DNA of 64,000 nt from Caballeronia sp. SBC1 (GTDB lineage Bacteria; Pseudomonadota; Gammaproteobacteria; Burkholderiales; Burkholderiaceae): assembly GCF_011493005.1 (NCBI RefSeq), contig NZ_CP049157.1, positions 1,488,001 through 1,552,000 on the forward strand, in the 5' to 3' direction. Of the stretch, positions 45,326 through 54,555 are shown piece after piece. Below the pieces are notes generated by a model. That model was not told the origin of the DNA and made no database searches. It saw only the letters and a program-made list of their open reading frames with translations. Position 1 is the first letter of the stretch; each line of letters begins with the position of its first letter. The position numbers were made by a program, and so were the translations under genes.

Positions 45326-46633
45326 ATGAATACACTTGCCCAGCAATCCGAGCTCGGTTCGCCGCACGTCGGACGTGGCCGTCTAGCGACGGCGAGCATG
45401 GTCGGCACGTCGCTGGAGTGGTACGACTTCACGATCTACAACACGCTCGCCGCGCTTGTTTTCAATCACCTGTTTTTCCCCTCCGTCGATCCGCTCGCGG
45501 GCACCATTCTCGCGTTCTCGACGTATGCGGTCGGGTATATCTCGCGGCCGCTCGGCGGCGTGATCTTCGGCAATCTGGGCGATCGGATCGGCCGTCGTGC
45601 TGTTCTGATGCTCACGCTCGTGCTGATGGGCATCACCACGGCGTTGATGGGATTCTTGCCGACGTATGCGGCCATCGGCATCTATAGTCCGATCCTGCTC
45701 GTCGCGCTGCGCTTCGTGCAGGGCATCGCGCTCGGCGGCGAATGGGCCGGGGCTGTGCTGCTATCGATTGAACATGGCGATCAGAACAAGCGCGGCCTGA
45801 GCGCGTCGTGGACGCAGGTCGGGCCGTCGTTCGGCACGCTGCTCGGCACGGGTCTCATCGCGCTACTCACGCTCGTGGTTTCCCCCGACGATTTCCTCGC
45901 CTGGGGCTGGCGTCTGCCCTTTGTCGCCAGCATGCTGCTGGTGGTTTTTGGCCTGTGGATACGGCGCGGAGTCGATGAAACCCCGCAGTTCGAGCAACTT
46001 AGCCATGCCCATGCAACGGCGAAGGTACCTGTTGTTGAAGTGCTCACGCAGCACTGGCGGCGTCTGCTGATTGCCGGCGGTTCGCGGATCGGCTCAGACG
46101 TGCTGTACGCATTGCTGGTCGTGTTCACGCTGACGTATGTCACGACCGTGCTGCATCTGTCACGCACGACTGCGTTGACCGCTGTGTTGATCGGCACCGC
46201 GTGCAATGCGTTGAGCGTGCCGTTCTTCGGCGCGCTGTCGGATCGCTTTGGGCGCCGGCCGGTCTATCTCGCTGGCGCGTTTGCCGCGCTGGTGTGGGCG
46301 TTCGTTTTCTTCGTGCTTGTGGATAGCGCGCGACCGTGGCAGATCGTGCTCGCCGTCGTGGTGGGGCTCGTGATCCATGCAGTGATGTATGGCCCGCAAG
46401 CCGCATTCGTGACTGAGCAGTTTCCAACGCGTGTGCGTTATGCCGGATCGTCGCTCGCTTACACGCTTGCCGGCATTCTCGGCGGCGGCTTCGCGCCGCT
46501 CATCATCGTGAGCCTGTTCAAGCACTACAACAGCACGCTGGCGGTGTCGGTGTACGTGGCGCTGGCGGTGGTTGTCACCGGCATTTCGCTGATCGTCGCG
46601 CGTGAGACCGCGCGCCGGCCGCTGGAAAACTAA
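45326..46633 (+). CDS. MHS-family MFS metabolite symporter
   Basis: This 435-residue transporter of the metabolite:H+ symporter branch has SLEWYDFTIYNTLAALVF in helix 1, GGVIFGNLGDRIGRR between helices 2 and 3, GIALGGEWAGAVLLSIEH in helix 4-5 and GALSDRFGRRPVYL in the second half. It imports an organic acid or related solute for the neighbouring hydrolases. The substrate is unknown. Confidence 0.87.
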   Translation: MNTLAQQSELGSPHVGRGRLATASMVGTSLEWYDFTIYNTLAALVFNHLFFPSVDPLAGTILAFSTYAVGYISRPLGGVIFGNLGDRIGRRAVLMLTLVLMGITTALMGFLPTYAAIGIYSPILLVALRFVQGIALGGEWAGAVLLSIEHGDQNKRGLSASWTQVGPSFGTLLGTGLIALLTLVVSPDDFLAWGWRLPFVASMLLVVFGLWIRRGVDETPQFEQLSHAHATAKVPVVEVLTQHWRRLLIAGGSRIGSDVLYALLVVFTLTYVTTVLHLSRTTALTAVLIGTACNALSVPFFGALSDRFGRRPVYLAGAFAALVWAFVFFVLVDSARPWQIVLAVVVGLVIHAVMYGPQAAFVTEQFPTRVRYAGSSLAYTLAGILGGGFAPLIIVSLFKHYNSTLAVSVYVALAVVVTGISLIVARETARRPLEN

Positions 46634-46695
46634 AGCGCGGCCTGTCGTCCCGGCGCGCGTTGCCGCGCCGTGCTCATCTAACTTTCGTACGCTCA

Positions 46696-47397
46696 ATGAC
46701 TACGCTTTCCTTCAACGTATTTCCCCTCGGCGCAGCGTCTGCGTCGACCACGGCCAACATAGACGACCTTGTGATTGCCGGCTGGGCAGGGCGCGATCCT
46801 GCCGCGATCCAGGCGCATATCGATGAACTCGCGGCTCTTGGTGTAGCGCCGCCTTCGACCACGCCATGTTTCTATCGTTTGGCCGCTGGCCTGCTCACGC
46901 AGGACGACAGCATCGCCGTGCTCGGTGAGCACTCGGGCGGCGAAGTCGAATGTGTGCTGCTCGACAGCCCGCTTGGTACGCTGGTCGCTATCGGCTCAGA
47001 TCATACGGATCGCGAAGTAGAGGCGTATGGCGTGGCGGTATCGAAGCAGGTTTGTGCCAAACCGCTTGGCCACGATGCCTGGCTTTATGCCGATGTCGCC
47101 GCGCATTGGGATCAGTTGACAATGCGCTCGTGGTTGAGCTGCGCTGACGGTGAGCGCCGCCTTTATCAATCGGGTGCGGTCAACGGACTGCTGGAACCGG
47201 CCGACTTGTGGCGAAGGTTCGCGGGTGCGCCAACACTGCCTGCGAAGAGCGCGATGTTCGGTGGCACGCTTGCTGTGCACGGCGCGATAGCGGCGATGTC
47301 CTCGGGCGATGCCTTCGAACTCGAGCTTCACGATCCGGTGCTCGGACGCACTTTGAAACATCGGTATTCGGTGGCTTCGCTGCCGGTCGTTGCCTGA
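46696..47397 (+). CDS. DUF2848 family protein
   Basis: This 233-residue protein has the pattern of DUF2848, a fold related to fumarylacetoacetate hydrolase-like proteins (LVIAGWAGRDPAAIQAHIDELAALGVAPPSTTPCFYR, VAIGSDHTDREVEAYGVAVSKQ with possible metal-site residues). ATG 46696 starts the homology. It lies 19 bp before the amidase gene and is probably translated from the same message. It may be a lyase or hydrolase of the pathway. Confidence 0.72.
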   Translation: MTTLSFNVFPLGAASASTTANIDDLVIAGWAGRDPAAIQAHIDELAALGVAPPSTTPCFYRLAAGLLTQDDSIAVLGEHSGGEVECVLLDSPLGTLVAIGSDHTDREVEAYGVAVSKQVCAKPLGHDAWLYADVAAHWDQLTMRSWLSCADGERRLYQSGAVNGLLEPADLWRRFAGAPTLPAKSAMFGGTLAVHGAIAAMSSGDAFELELHDPVLGRTLKHRYSVASLPVVA

Positions 47398-47416
47398 CTT
47401 TTACTGGATATCATCC

Positions 47417-48769
47417 ATGCCGCTCTTCGCTCCCAAGACCCCGCTCGCCGATCTCGCCGCCATGCTCGACGCAGGCACTACGACCTCTCGCGAACTGACT
47501 GAAACCGCGCTGGAACGCATTGCTGCCGATGGCGGTAATGGCGGCGCCGCATTCTGTTTCGTGGACGCTGACGGTGCCCGCCGCCAGGCCGATGCCCTCG
47601 ATGCACTCCGCCGTGCAGGCACGCGTCTCTCGCCGCTCGCGGGGGTGCCAATATCGATAAAGGATCTCTTCGATGTACAAGGCCAGCCGACCCGCGCCGG
47701 TTCCCGCGTTCTCGCCGATGCTCCGCCTGCCCGCACCGACGCGCCCGCGATCGCCCGGTTAAGGCGTGCCGGCGCGGTGCTGATCGGGCGCACCAACATG
47801 AGCGAGTTCGCATTCTCGGGGCTGGGTCTCAATCCGCACTACGGCACGCCTGCATCGCCGTGGCGCCGTAGCGAACGACACGTGGCGGGAGGGTCGTCGT
47901 CGGGGGCGGCAGCTTCGGTGGCCGATGGCATGGCGGCAGCGGGCCTTGGCAGCGACACGGGCGGATCGCTGCGCATTCCGGCCGCGTTTTGCGGACTCAC
48001 GGGTTTTAAACCGAGCGCGGGACGTGTACCGACTGAGGGTGCTGTGCCGCTGTCGCCTACGCTCGATGTAGTCGGCGCCATTGCGCCGAGTGTCGCGTGC
48101 TGCGTGACGATGGATGGCGTGCTCTCGGGGGCCTCGTTCGACGCAAGCAGGCCGCTTGCGGGCGCGCGGTTCGCGGTGCTGCGCAACTATGTGATGGACG
48201 GCATTGAGCCGGAAGTTGCACGAACTTATGAAGCGGCGTTGGACAAGCTCGCTCAAGCCGGCGCCTTGCTTACTGAAGTCCGTTTCGCGCCGCTCGATTC
48301 GCTGCCTGCGATCAACACGTTCGGCTTCTCGCCGATAGAAGCGTTTGCTGCTCATCGCTCGCGCCTCGGTACTCACGCGGATGCATACGACCGGCGCGTG
48401 CTGGCGCGGATCAGGCGCGGCGAGGCGGCATCGGCGGCGGATTACCTTGATCTGCTCGCAGCGCGGCGCACGACCATCGCGGCGGCTCAGCAGTTCTTCG
48501 CCGGCTTCGATGCGTTCATCATGCCGACCGTTCCTATCGCCCCGCCTGCGATTGCCTCGCTCGAAGCCGATGACGCAGCTTTCGCCGCAGCCAACGCGCT
48601 GGTGCTGCGTAATCCAAGCGTGGTGAATTTTCTCGATGGCTGCGCGGTTTCGGTGCCTTGCCATCGGGAGGGGGATGCGCCTGTGGGGCTGAGCGTCGGC
48701 GGATTCCATGGTCAGGACGAGATGATTCTCGCGCTGGCGGGAGCGGCGGAAACAGCGCTTGGGGCTTAA
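47417..48769 (+). CDS. Amidase-signature hydrolase
   Basis: This 450-residue amidase-signature enzyme has the Ser-Ser-Lys triad in place: lysine in PISIKDLFD, the first serine in HVAGGSSSGAAASV and the nucleophile region in GLGSDTGGSLRIPAAFCGLTGFKPS. It cleaves a C-N amide bond. With the transporter, DUF2848 and DUF4286-like genes it forms a small catabolic set for an unknown amide or ring-opened compound. Confidence 0.85.
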   Translation: MPLFAPKTPLADLAAMLDAGTTTSRELTETALERIAADGGNGGAAFCFVDADGARRQADALDALRRAGTRLSPLAGVPISIKDLFDVQGQPTRAGSRVLADAPPARTDAPAIARLRRAGAVLIGRTNMSEFAFSGLGLNPHYGTPASPWRRSERHVAGGSSSGAAASVADGMAAAGLGSDTGGSLRIPAAFCGLTGFKPSAGRVPTEGAVPLSPTLDVVGAIAPSVACCVTMDGVLSGASFDASRPLAGARFAVLRNYVMDGIEPEVARTYEAALDKLAQAGALLTEVRFAPLDSLPAINTFGFSPIEAFAAHRSRLGTHADAYDRRVLARIRRGEAASAADYLDLLAARRTTIAAAQQFFAGFDAFIMPTVPIAPPAIASLEADDAAFAAANALVLRNPSVVNFLDGCAVSVPCHREGDAPVGLSVGGFHGQDEMILALAGAAETALGA

Positions 48770-48930
48770 GAGATTGCGCGACGGGGCGGCGCGTCTCGCG
48801 CTTAGCCCCGCTGGTCCGTGTCGTTCATAACGAAGCAAGGGCCTAAGCCTCAACCAAATCAACGCGTTGCGGCACCTCCTCAAGACTTGTCCACAGCCTT
48901 GCCAACAATTTCTGTGGATATCTTCGTGGG

Positions 48931-51297
48931 CTAGAACAACTCGTGCTGGCCAGAAACCAGCGTCTGGAAGTCGCTTTGCAGAAGCGGCAAGATAGCATCG
49001 GCAATAGGCTGCAATTGCCGCGTCAGGTAGTGATCGTAGTCAATGGCAGCCTGCAAGGTTTCAAGCGGTTCCGGTCCTGCGCTAGTTATCACATAACTGA
49101 TCCACCCGCCACGTTGATACTGCAACGGCCGGCCGCGCTCGCGGTTGAACTCATCGGCCATGCGAGCCGCGCGGACATGCGGCGGCACGTTGCGCTCATA
49201 CGCATCCAGTGGCCGGCGCAGGCGCTTTCTATACACGAGCAACTCGTCGAATTCGCCGCTCAGCGTGCGCCGCACGTAATCGCGAACATAGTCCTGATAC
49301 GGCTCGCCTTTGAAGATTCGCAAATAGAGTTCTCGCTGGAACTGCTGCGCGAGCGGCGTCCAGTCGCTGCGAACAGTTTCAAGGCCCTTGTAGACCACTT
49401 CTTCGCTACCGTCAGGCAGAAGGCTAAGACCGGCATAACGCTTTTTGCTGCCTTCTTCCGCGCCGCGAATGGTCGGCATGAAAAACCGGCGATAGTGTCG
49501 TTCGAATTGGAGTTCAAGCGCGCTCTCCAGACCGAAGCGCTCTCGCACATGATCCTGCCACCACGCATTCACGTGCTCGACGAGCGTTCCACCAATTCGC
49601 GCCGCTTCTTCCTCGCTGCGAGCGTGCTTTAACCAGACGAAAGTGGAATCCGTATCACCGTAGATCACTTCATATCCTTCGGCCTCAATCAACTCACGCG
49701 TCTTGCGCATGATTTCGTGACCGCGCATGGTGATCGACGAGGCAAGGCGAGGGTCGAAGAAGCGGCATCCCGTGGAACCCAGCACGCCGTAGAACGCGTT
49801 CATGATGATCTTCAACGCTTGCGAAAGCGGCTTGTTGTGCTCGCGTTTCGCTTCTTCGCGTCCTTTCCAGACCTGATCGACAATGGCCGGCAGACTATGA
49901 CGCGTGCGTGAAAAACGTGCGCCAAGAAAACCCGGTACCGAATGCTGATCGTCGGGATGGCGCAAACCGTCGACTAACCCAACGGGGTCGATAAGGAAGG
50001 TACGAATGATCGATGGATACAGGCTTTTATAGTCGAGAACCAGCACGGAGTCGTAAAGCCCCGGGCGCGAATTCATGACGAATCCGCCGGGGCTTGCCGC
50101 GCCGGCGATATCGCCGAGGTTGGGCGCGACGAATCCTTGCCGATGCATCCGCGGCATGTACAAGTGCGTAAAAGCCGCCACCGATCCACCGCTGCGATCA
50201 GCGGGCAGACCCGTGACCGTCGCGCGTTCGAGCAGGAAGGGCAGCAGTTCCGTCTTCGCGAAGACCCGCGTAACCAGTTCGCAATCCTTCAGGTTGTAGC
50301 GTGCGAGAGCGGGTTTGTCTTCATCGAAACGGCGCTGGATTTCGTCCATCCGCTGGTACGGGTTATCGATGGCCTTGCCTTCGCCCAGCACCGTCTGCGC
50401 GACATACTCGAGGCTGAACGAAGGGAAGCTCCATGTTGCGGACCTAAGGGCTTCAATTCCATCGATCAGCAATCGTCCTGCCGCGCCCGCGAAGAAATGG
50501 TTTTGAGTGAGACCATGCTGCCGCCATTCCATCACGCTCCCGCCGCGACCCAGCCGCAGCGGAATCTGGTATTGCTGCGAGTGTTCCTGCAATACGCGCA
50601 AATCGAACTGAACCAGGTTCCAGCCGATGATCGCATCGGGATCGTGCCGCTGAAGCCACGCGTTGAGTTTCTCCAGCAGGAGAGGGCGGCTTTCGCAGTA
50701 TTCAAGCTTGAAGTCGATGCCGCTACTGTCGCCGTTGGGCGGTCCCAGCATATAAACCTGACGCTCACCGCAGCCTTCGAGCGCGATGGAATAGAGCTCC
50801 GTTTTGGCGCTGGTTTCTATGTCGAGCGACACCAGTTTCAACTTCGGCCGATAACCCGACGCGGGTTTCAACTCGCTGTTCAGAAGCGGACCGCCTCCAC
50901 GAGACTCGCCGGTGAACACGACCGGCGCCGTAATAAAGCGCTCCATCATGTAGCGGTCTGGCGGAAAGACATCGGCTTCGTACACGTCTACGCCGCCCTG
51001 CTTCAAGCGTCTCTCCAGCCCCGTCAATTGCCGATATTGCTTGCTGTACAGGCCCAATACCGGCCGATGGTTGAAGTCAACGAGATCCAGCGGGCGAAGT
51101 TCCACCTGCTTCTCGCGTTGCAAGATGGTTTCGGCCCGCTCGCGTTGTTCGGCTGGAATGAACGCGACCGAATCCTGCGGGCGCAAGCGCAGGTGGCGGG
51201 GACCTTCGTCCGTCGCAAGCCAGAATTCGACTTCGGTCCCATTGGCAGTGTCCCGCCAATGACGCGTCAGAATAAAACCTTGTTGATGCTCGGCCAG
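48931..51297 (-). CDS. polB: DNA polymerase II (family B)
   Basis: This 788-residue replicative-repair polymerase has the 3'-5' exonuclease motif [11 protein letters not shown], polymerase motif [14 protein letters not shown], motif [16 protein letters not shown] and motif C YGDTDSTF. Homology to E. coli Pol II continues upstream of the first TTG (51186) into [20 protein letters not shown]. That region has no in-frame ATG, GTG or TTG, only CTG at 51297, preceded by AAGGTGGG. The CTG start gives a length close to the E. coli enzyme. Pol II restarts stalled forks and bypasses lesions. Confidence 0.9.
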   Translation of the reverse strand: MAEHQQGFILTRHWRDTANGTEVEFWLATDEGPRHLRLRPQDSVAFIPAEQRERAETILQREKQVELRPLDLVDFNHRPVLGLYSKQYRQLTGLERRLKQGGVDVYEADVFPPDRYMMERFITAPVVFTGESRGGGPLLNSELKPASGYRPKLKLVSLDIETSAKTELYSIALEGCGERQVYMLGPPNGDSSGIDFKLEYCESRPLLLEKLNAWLQRHDPDAIIGWNLVQFDLRVLQEHSQQYQIPLRLGRGGSVMEWRQHGLTQNHFFAGAAGRLLIDGIEALRSATWSFPSFSLEYVAQTVLGEGKAIDNPYQRMDEIQRRFDEDKPALARYNLKDCELVTRVFAKTELLPFLLERATVTGLPADRSGGSVAAFTHLYMPRMHRQGFVAPNLGDIAGAASPGGFVMNSRPGLYDSVLVLDYKSLYPSIIRTFLIDPVGLVDGLRHPDDQHSVPGFLGARFSRTRHSLPAIVDQVWKGREEAKREHNKPLSQALKIIMNAFYGVLGSTGCRFFDPRLASSITMRGHEIMRKTRELIEAEGYEVIYGDTDSTFVWLKHARSEEEAARIGGTLVEHVNAWWQDHVRERFGLESALELQFERHYRRFFMPTIRGAEEGSKKRYAGLSLLPDGSEEVVYKGLETVRSDWTPLAQQFQRELYLRIFKGEPYQDYVRDYVRRTLSGEFDELLVYRKRLRRPLDAYERNVPPHVRAARMADEFNRERGRPLQYQRGGWISYVITSAGPEPLETLQAAIDYDHYLTRQLQPIADAILPLLQSDFQTLVSGQHELF

Positions 51298-51499
51298 ATA
51301 CCCACCTTGGAAAATTCGTCTCTTCCAGGGATTTTAGTGGGTGTACGCGTTCCTTGTTCAGTTTGCAGCCTTTTTGACGCAGTCGTCCGGCCCGATGAGA
51401 TACGGTCGTCCGCACGGGCCCGCGTCCGAGGGGCCCGTCAAGTGTTCATCGGCCTTGTCGTGAACCGACGCGCCTGGCTCGTTCCACGCACGCTTACGC

Positions 51500-52864
51500 T
51501 CAAGCCGCCACCGCACCTACCTTCTCTGCAGAGTACCGATTAACAGGGCGCGCAAGGCCAAGATTGGCGCGCAACGTCCGGCCTTCATATTCCGTGCGAA
51601 ACAGTCCGCGGCGACGCAACTCCGGCAGCACCAGTTCGATGAAATCCGTCAGGCTGCCCGGCAGAACCGCTGGCATTACGTTGTAGCCGTCGGCCCCATA
51701 TTGCACGAAGCGTTCCTCCAGTTGATCCGCGATCTGTTCGGGTGAGCCGACCACTTGCCAATGTCCGCGTGCGCCCGCCACGCGCAGATAAAGCTGTCGA
51801 ATCGTCAGGTTTTCGCGCCGAGCCAATTCGAGCGTGAGCAATTGACGGCTCTTGCTTGCGTTCGTTTCCGGCAATTCGGGAATGGGGCCATCAAGCGGAT
51901 AAGCCGACAAGTCCAAACCGCCGGTGAGCCCCGACACCAATGCAAGGCCCACCGCCGGGTCGATCAGCGATTGCAAATGCTCGAACTTCTCGCGCGCCTC
52001 GCTTTCGGTGCGCCCGACAATAGGCATCACGCCGGGCATGATCTTCAGGTCGTCCGGATGACGCCCGTGTTGTCCGAGACGACCCTTGACGTCGGCATAA
52101 AAATCGATCGCGTCCTGAAGGGTTTGCTGCGCCGTGAAGATAACCTCGGCGGTGCGGGCCGCGAGCGCCCGGCCAGCTTCCGATGAACCCGCTTGCACGA
52201 CCACTGGCTGACCTTGCGGCGAGCGAGCTACGTTCAGCGGCCCCTTGACCTGGAAGAATCGCCCTTTGTGATCGAGGACATGGCGCTTGGCGGGATTGAA
52301 GAAGCGGCCTTGCTCTTTGTCGCGCAAGAATGCATCGTCCTCCCAACTATCCCAGAGCCGGTCGACGATCTCCGCAAACTCGGTTGCCCGTTCATAGCGT
52401 TCTCCATGCTCGAAATGCCGGTCACGATTAAAGTTCTTCGCTTCATGCTCATTCGACGAAGTAACGAGGTTCCATCCTGCACGTCCGCCGCTGATATGGT
52501 CGAGCGACGCGAACTTGCGAGCGATGTGATACGGCTCGTTGAAGCTGGTGGACGCCGTGCCGACCAGGCCGATGTTTTCTGTCACGGAAGCCAGTGCGGA
52601 CAGCAGCGTGATCGGCTCGAACTGAGCGATGTAGCTGTGCGCCGTGCGGCTCAGAAAGTCGAGGTTATCGCCTCGGGTGCCCACGCCATCGGCGAGAAAC
52701 AGAAGATCGAATTTCGCGGCTTGCGCCGCTTGGGCAAGCTGCACGTAGTGGCCGAAATTGATGCCGGCGTCGGCCTGAGCATCTGGATGCCGCCACGCAG
52801 CAATGTGATGCCCTGCAGGATAAAGAAAGGCGCCGAGGCGCAGTTGTCCGGTTCGCTTGGCCAT
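51500..52864 (-). CDS. NtaA/DszA-type FMN-dependent monooxygenase (1)
   Basis: This 454-residue luciferase-like monooxygenase of the NtaA/SnaA/DszA branch uses reduced FMN to oxygenate its substrate. Typical segments are LRLGAFLYPAGHHIAAWRHP, GTASTSFNEPYHIARKFASLDHISGGRAGWN and SPQGQPVVVQAGSSEAGR. With the neighbouring paralogue and the divergent SfnB-like gene it probably releases sulfur from organosulfur compounds during sulfate shortage. Confidence 0.83.
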   Translation of the reverse strand: MAKRTGQLRLGAFLYPAGHHIAAWRHPDAQADAGINFGHYVQLAQAAQAAKFDLLFLADGVGTRGDNLDFLSRTAHSYIAQFEPITLLSALASVTENIGLVGTASTSFNEPYHIARKFASLDHISGGRAGWNLVTSSNEHEAKNFNRDRHFEHGERYERATEFAEIVDRLWDSWEDDAFLRDKEQGRFFNPAKRHVLDHKGRFFQVKGPLNVARSPQGQPVVVQAGSSEAGRALAARTAEVIFTAQQTLQDAIDFYADVKGRLGQHGRHPDDLKIMPGVMPIVGRTESEAREKFEHLQSLIDPAVGLALVSGLTGGLDLSAYPLDGPIPELPETNASKSRQLLTLELARRENLTIRQLYLRVAGARGHWQVVGSPEQIADQLEERFVQYGADGYNVMPAVLPGSLTDFIELVLPELRRRGLFRTEYEGRTLRANLGLARPVNRYSAEKVGAVAA

Positions 52865-52936
52865 GGTGTGTGGGGTCGGGATGCTTCGTGAAAAGGGACA
52901 CTGTCATGCGTGAGTCCGCTTGATACGGGCGTAAGT

Positions 52937-54289
52937 TTAGGCACTTTTGCGCCACAAGCTCTGGTTCTCGGGACGCCGCAGACCGAGATGCTCGCGCAGC
53001 GTCGTACCTTCATATGCAGTGCGAAAGATACTGCGCTGGCGAAGGATTGGAACGACGCCATCGACGAAATCCTGTAATCCACCCGGCAATGTATCGGGCA
53101 TGAGGTTGAAGCCATCGGCGGCCCCAGCCCTGAACCAGCGTTCGATGTCATCGGCGATCTGCTCGGGCGTACCCACGATCACACGATGCCCCCCGCCTCC
53201 GGCAAGTGCCCGGATGAGTTGACGCACGGTGTAGCCATGCGTCCGCGCTTGCGCCAGCGTGGCGTGAAAGAACGTATGGTTGCCGTTGCCTGGGGCCGGC
53301 AAGGACAGGTTGTCCGGCAGTTGTTCGTCCAGCTTGAGACGATCCGGCGTTACGCCGAGGGTACCGGCGAGTCGGGCGAGGCTATAGCTCCACGGAATCA
53401 GGTCCACGAGTTCATCGCGGCGACGCAATGCTTCGGCCTCCGTTGCGCCGATGATCGTGGTCAGTCCCGCCAGCACCTTCACGGCGTCCGGGCCGCGTCC
53501 AAAAGCCGCCGCGCGCGCCTTCAGATCGCGCCCATAGGCTTCTGATTCCTCAAACGATTGCGAAGCCGAGAACACTGCCTCGGCATGCCGTGCGGCAAGC
53601 TCTCGGCCATCGCCCGAAGCGCCGGCTTGCACCAGCACCGGATGTCCTTGCGGCGAACGCGGCACATTCAATGGACCCTGCACCGAGAAATGTGCGCCTC
53701 GATGCGAGACGGGATGAACCTTCGCCGTATCGACGAATAGTCCGCTCGTTTTATCGCCGATAACCGCGCCGTCCTCCCAACTGTCCCAGAGCGCTTTGAC
53801 GACGCTGGTGAATTCCGCAGCGCGTGCGTAGCGCTCGGCGTGATCGGGCACGGCATCGCGCCCGAAATTGCGCGCTGAGCCCAGGTCCGCGGTCGTCACG
53901 ACGTTCCAGCCGGCCCGTCCGCCACTGACATGGTCGAGCGTGGCGAAGCGGCGCGCGATGTTGTACGGCTCGTTGTAACTCGTGGACGCAGTGCCGATCA
54001 CGCCGATATGCGAGGTCGCTGCCGCGATGCAGGCAAGCAGGATGGTCGGCTCGAGCGCGGTGATCGGGCGAAAGTCGATCTGGTCGGCGATAGAGGCGTT
54101 GTCGGCGAGGAACACGGCGTCGAAAGCGGCGGCCTCCGCGATCTGCGCTACCCGCACGTAATGACGGACGTCGATGAACGCTTGAGGATCGGAATCGGCC
54201 AGACGCCATGCAGATGGCACGAAACCCGAATGCAGGATATTGACGTTGAGGTGAAGTTGTCGGGGCGGCGTGTTGGTCGATTTGGTCAT
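52937..54289 (-). CDS. NtaA/DszA-type FMN-dependent monooxygenase (2)
   Basis: This 450-residue paralogue of the downstream gene has LHLNVNILHSGFVPSAWRL, GTASTSYNEPYNIARRFATLDHVSGGRAGWN and SPQGHPVLVQAGASGDGRELAARHAE. The two genes are 72 bp apart and co-directional, so likely one transcript. The different N-terminal pocket segment suggests a different or sequential substrate. A separate flavin reductase is needed and none is seen here. Confidence 0.83.
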   Translation of the reverse strand: MTKSTNTPPRQLHLNVNILHSGFVPSAWRLADSDPQAFIDVRHYVRVAQIAEAAAFDAVFLADNASIADQIDFRPITALEPTILLACIAAATSHIGVIGTASTSYNEPYNIARRFATLDHVSGGRAGWNVVTTADLGSARNFGRDAVPDHAERYARAAEFTSVVKALWDSWEDGAVIGDKTSGLFVDTAKVHPVSHRGAHFSVQGPLNVPRSPQGHPVLVQAGASGDGRELAARHAEAVFSASQSFEESEAYGRDLKARAAAFGRGPDAVKVLAGLTTIIGATEAEALRRRDELVDLIPWSYSLARLAGTLGVTPDRLKLDEQLPDNLSLPAPGNGNHTFFHATLAQARTHGYTVRQLIRALAGGGGHRVIVGTPEQIADDIERWFRAGAADGFNLMPDTLPGGLQDFVDGVVPILRQRSIFRTAYEGTTLREHLGLRRPENQSLWRKSA

Positions 54290-54308
54290 TCTTGCTCAAG
54301 CGCTTATT

Positions 54309-54322
54309 AGCTAACATTAGCT
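54309..54322. promoter_or_regulatory. Inverted repeat in the organosulfur divergent promoter
   Basis: AGCTAA and TTAGCT flank a CA centre, 20 bp before the second monooxygenase start codon. It is a candidate operator in the 266-bp divergent region. No regulator gene is next to it. Confidence 0.35.
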
Positions 54323-54555
54323 GATTTTGGATTCTTGATCGGACAGCCGAGCAAAGCGACGAATAAATCCGCTGATCGATATACGCTAAATCACTAAACC
54401 GCATTCGCCGCAGTATGAGAACAAGGAGAACCAGGCCCGGGTGACGCCAGCAAAACCCAGTACGCGCATATGGTTAGCACCTATGGTTCGTTGTCGGCGC
54501 TCTGGCGTGGCACTTATCCTCATCGTTCGCACCTGTTCAAATTGTGGAGAAGTGA

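Noticed and set aside
48887..48921. Two inverted DnaA-box-like sequences (TTGTCCACA and ATATCCACA)
   Set aside because: Only two imperfect boxes, at the 3' end of polB, with no AT-rich unwinding region or replication gene. Not an origin.
50137..51543. A 468-codon open frame opposite polB
   Set aside because: It lies wholly across a well-conserved polymerase gene and shows no domain.
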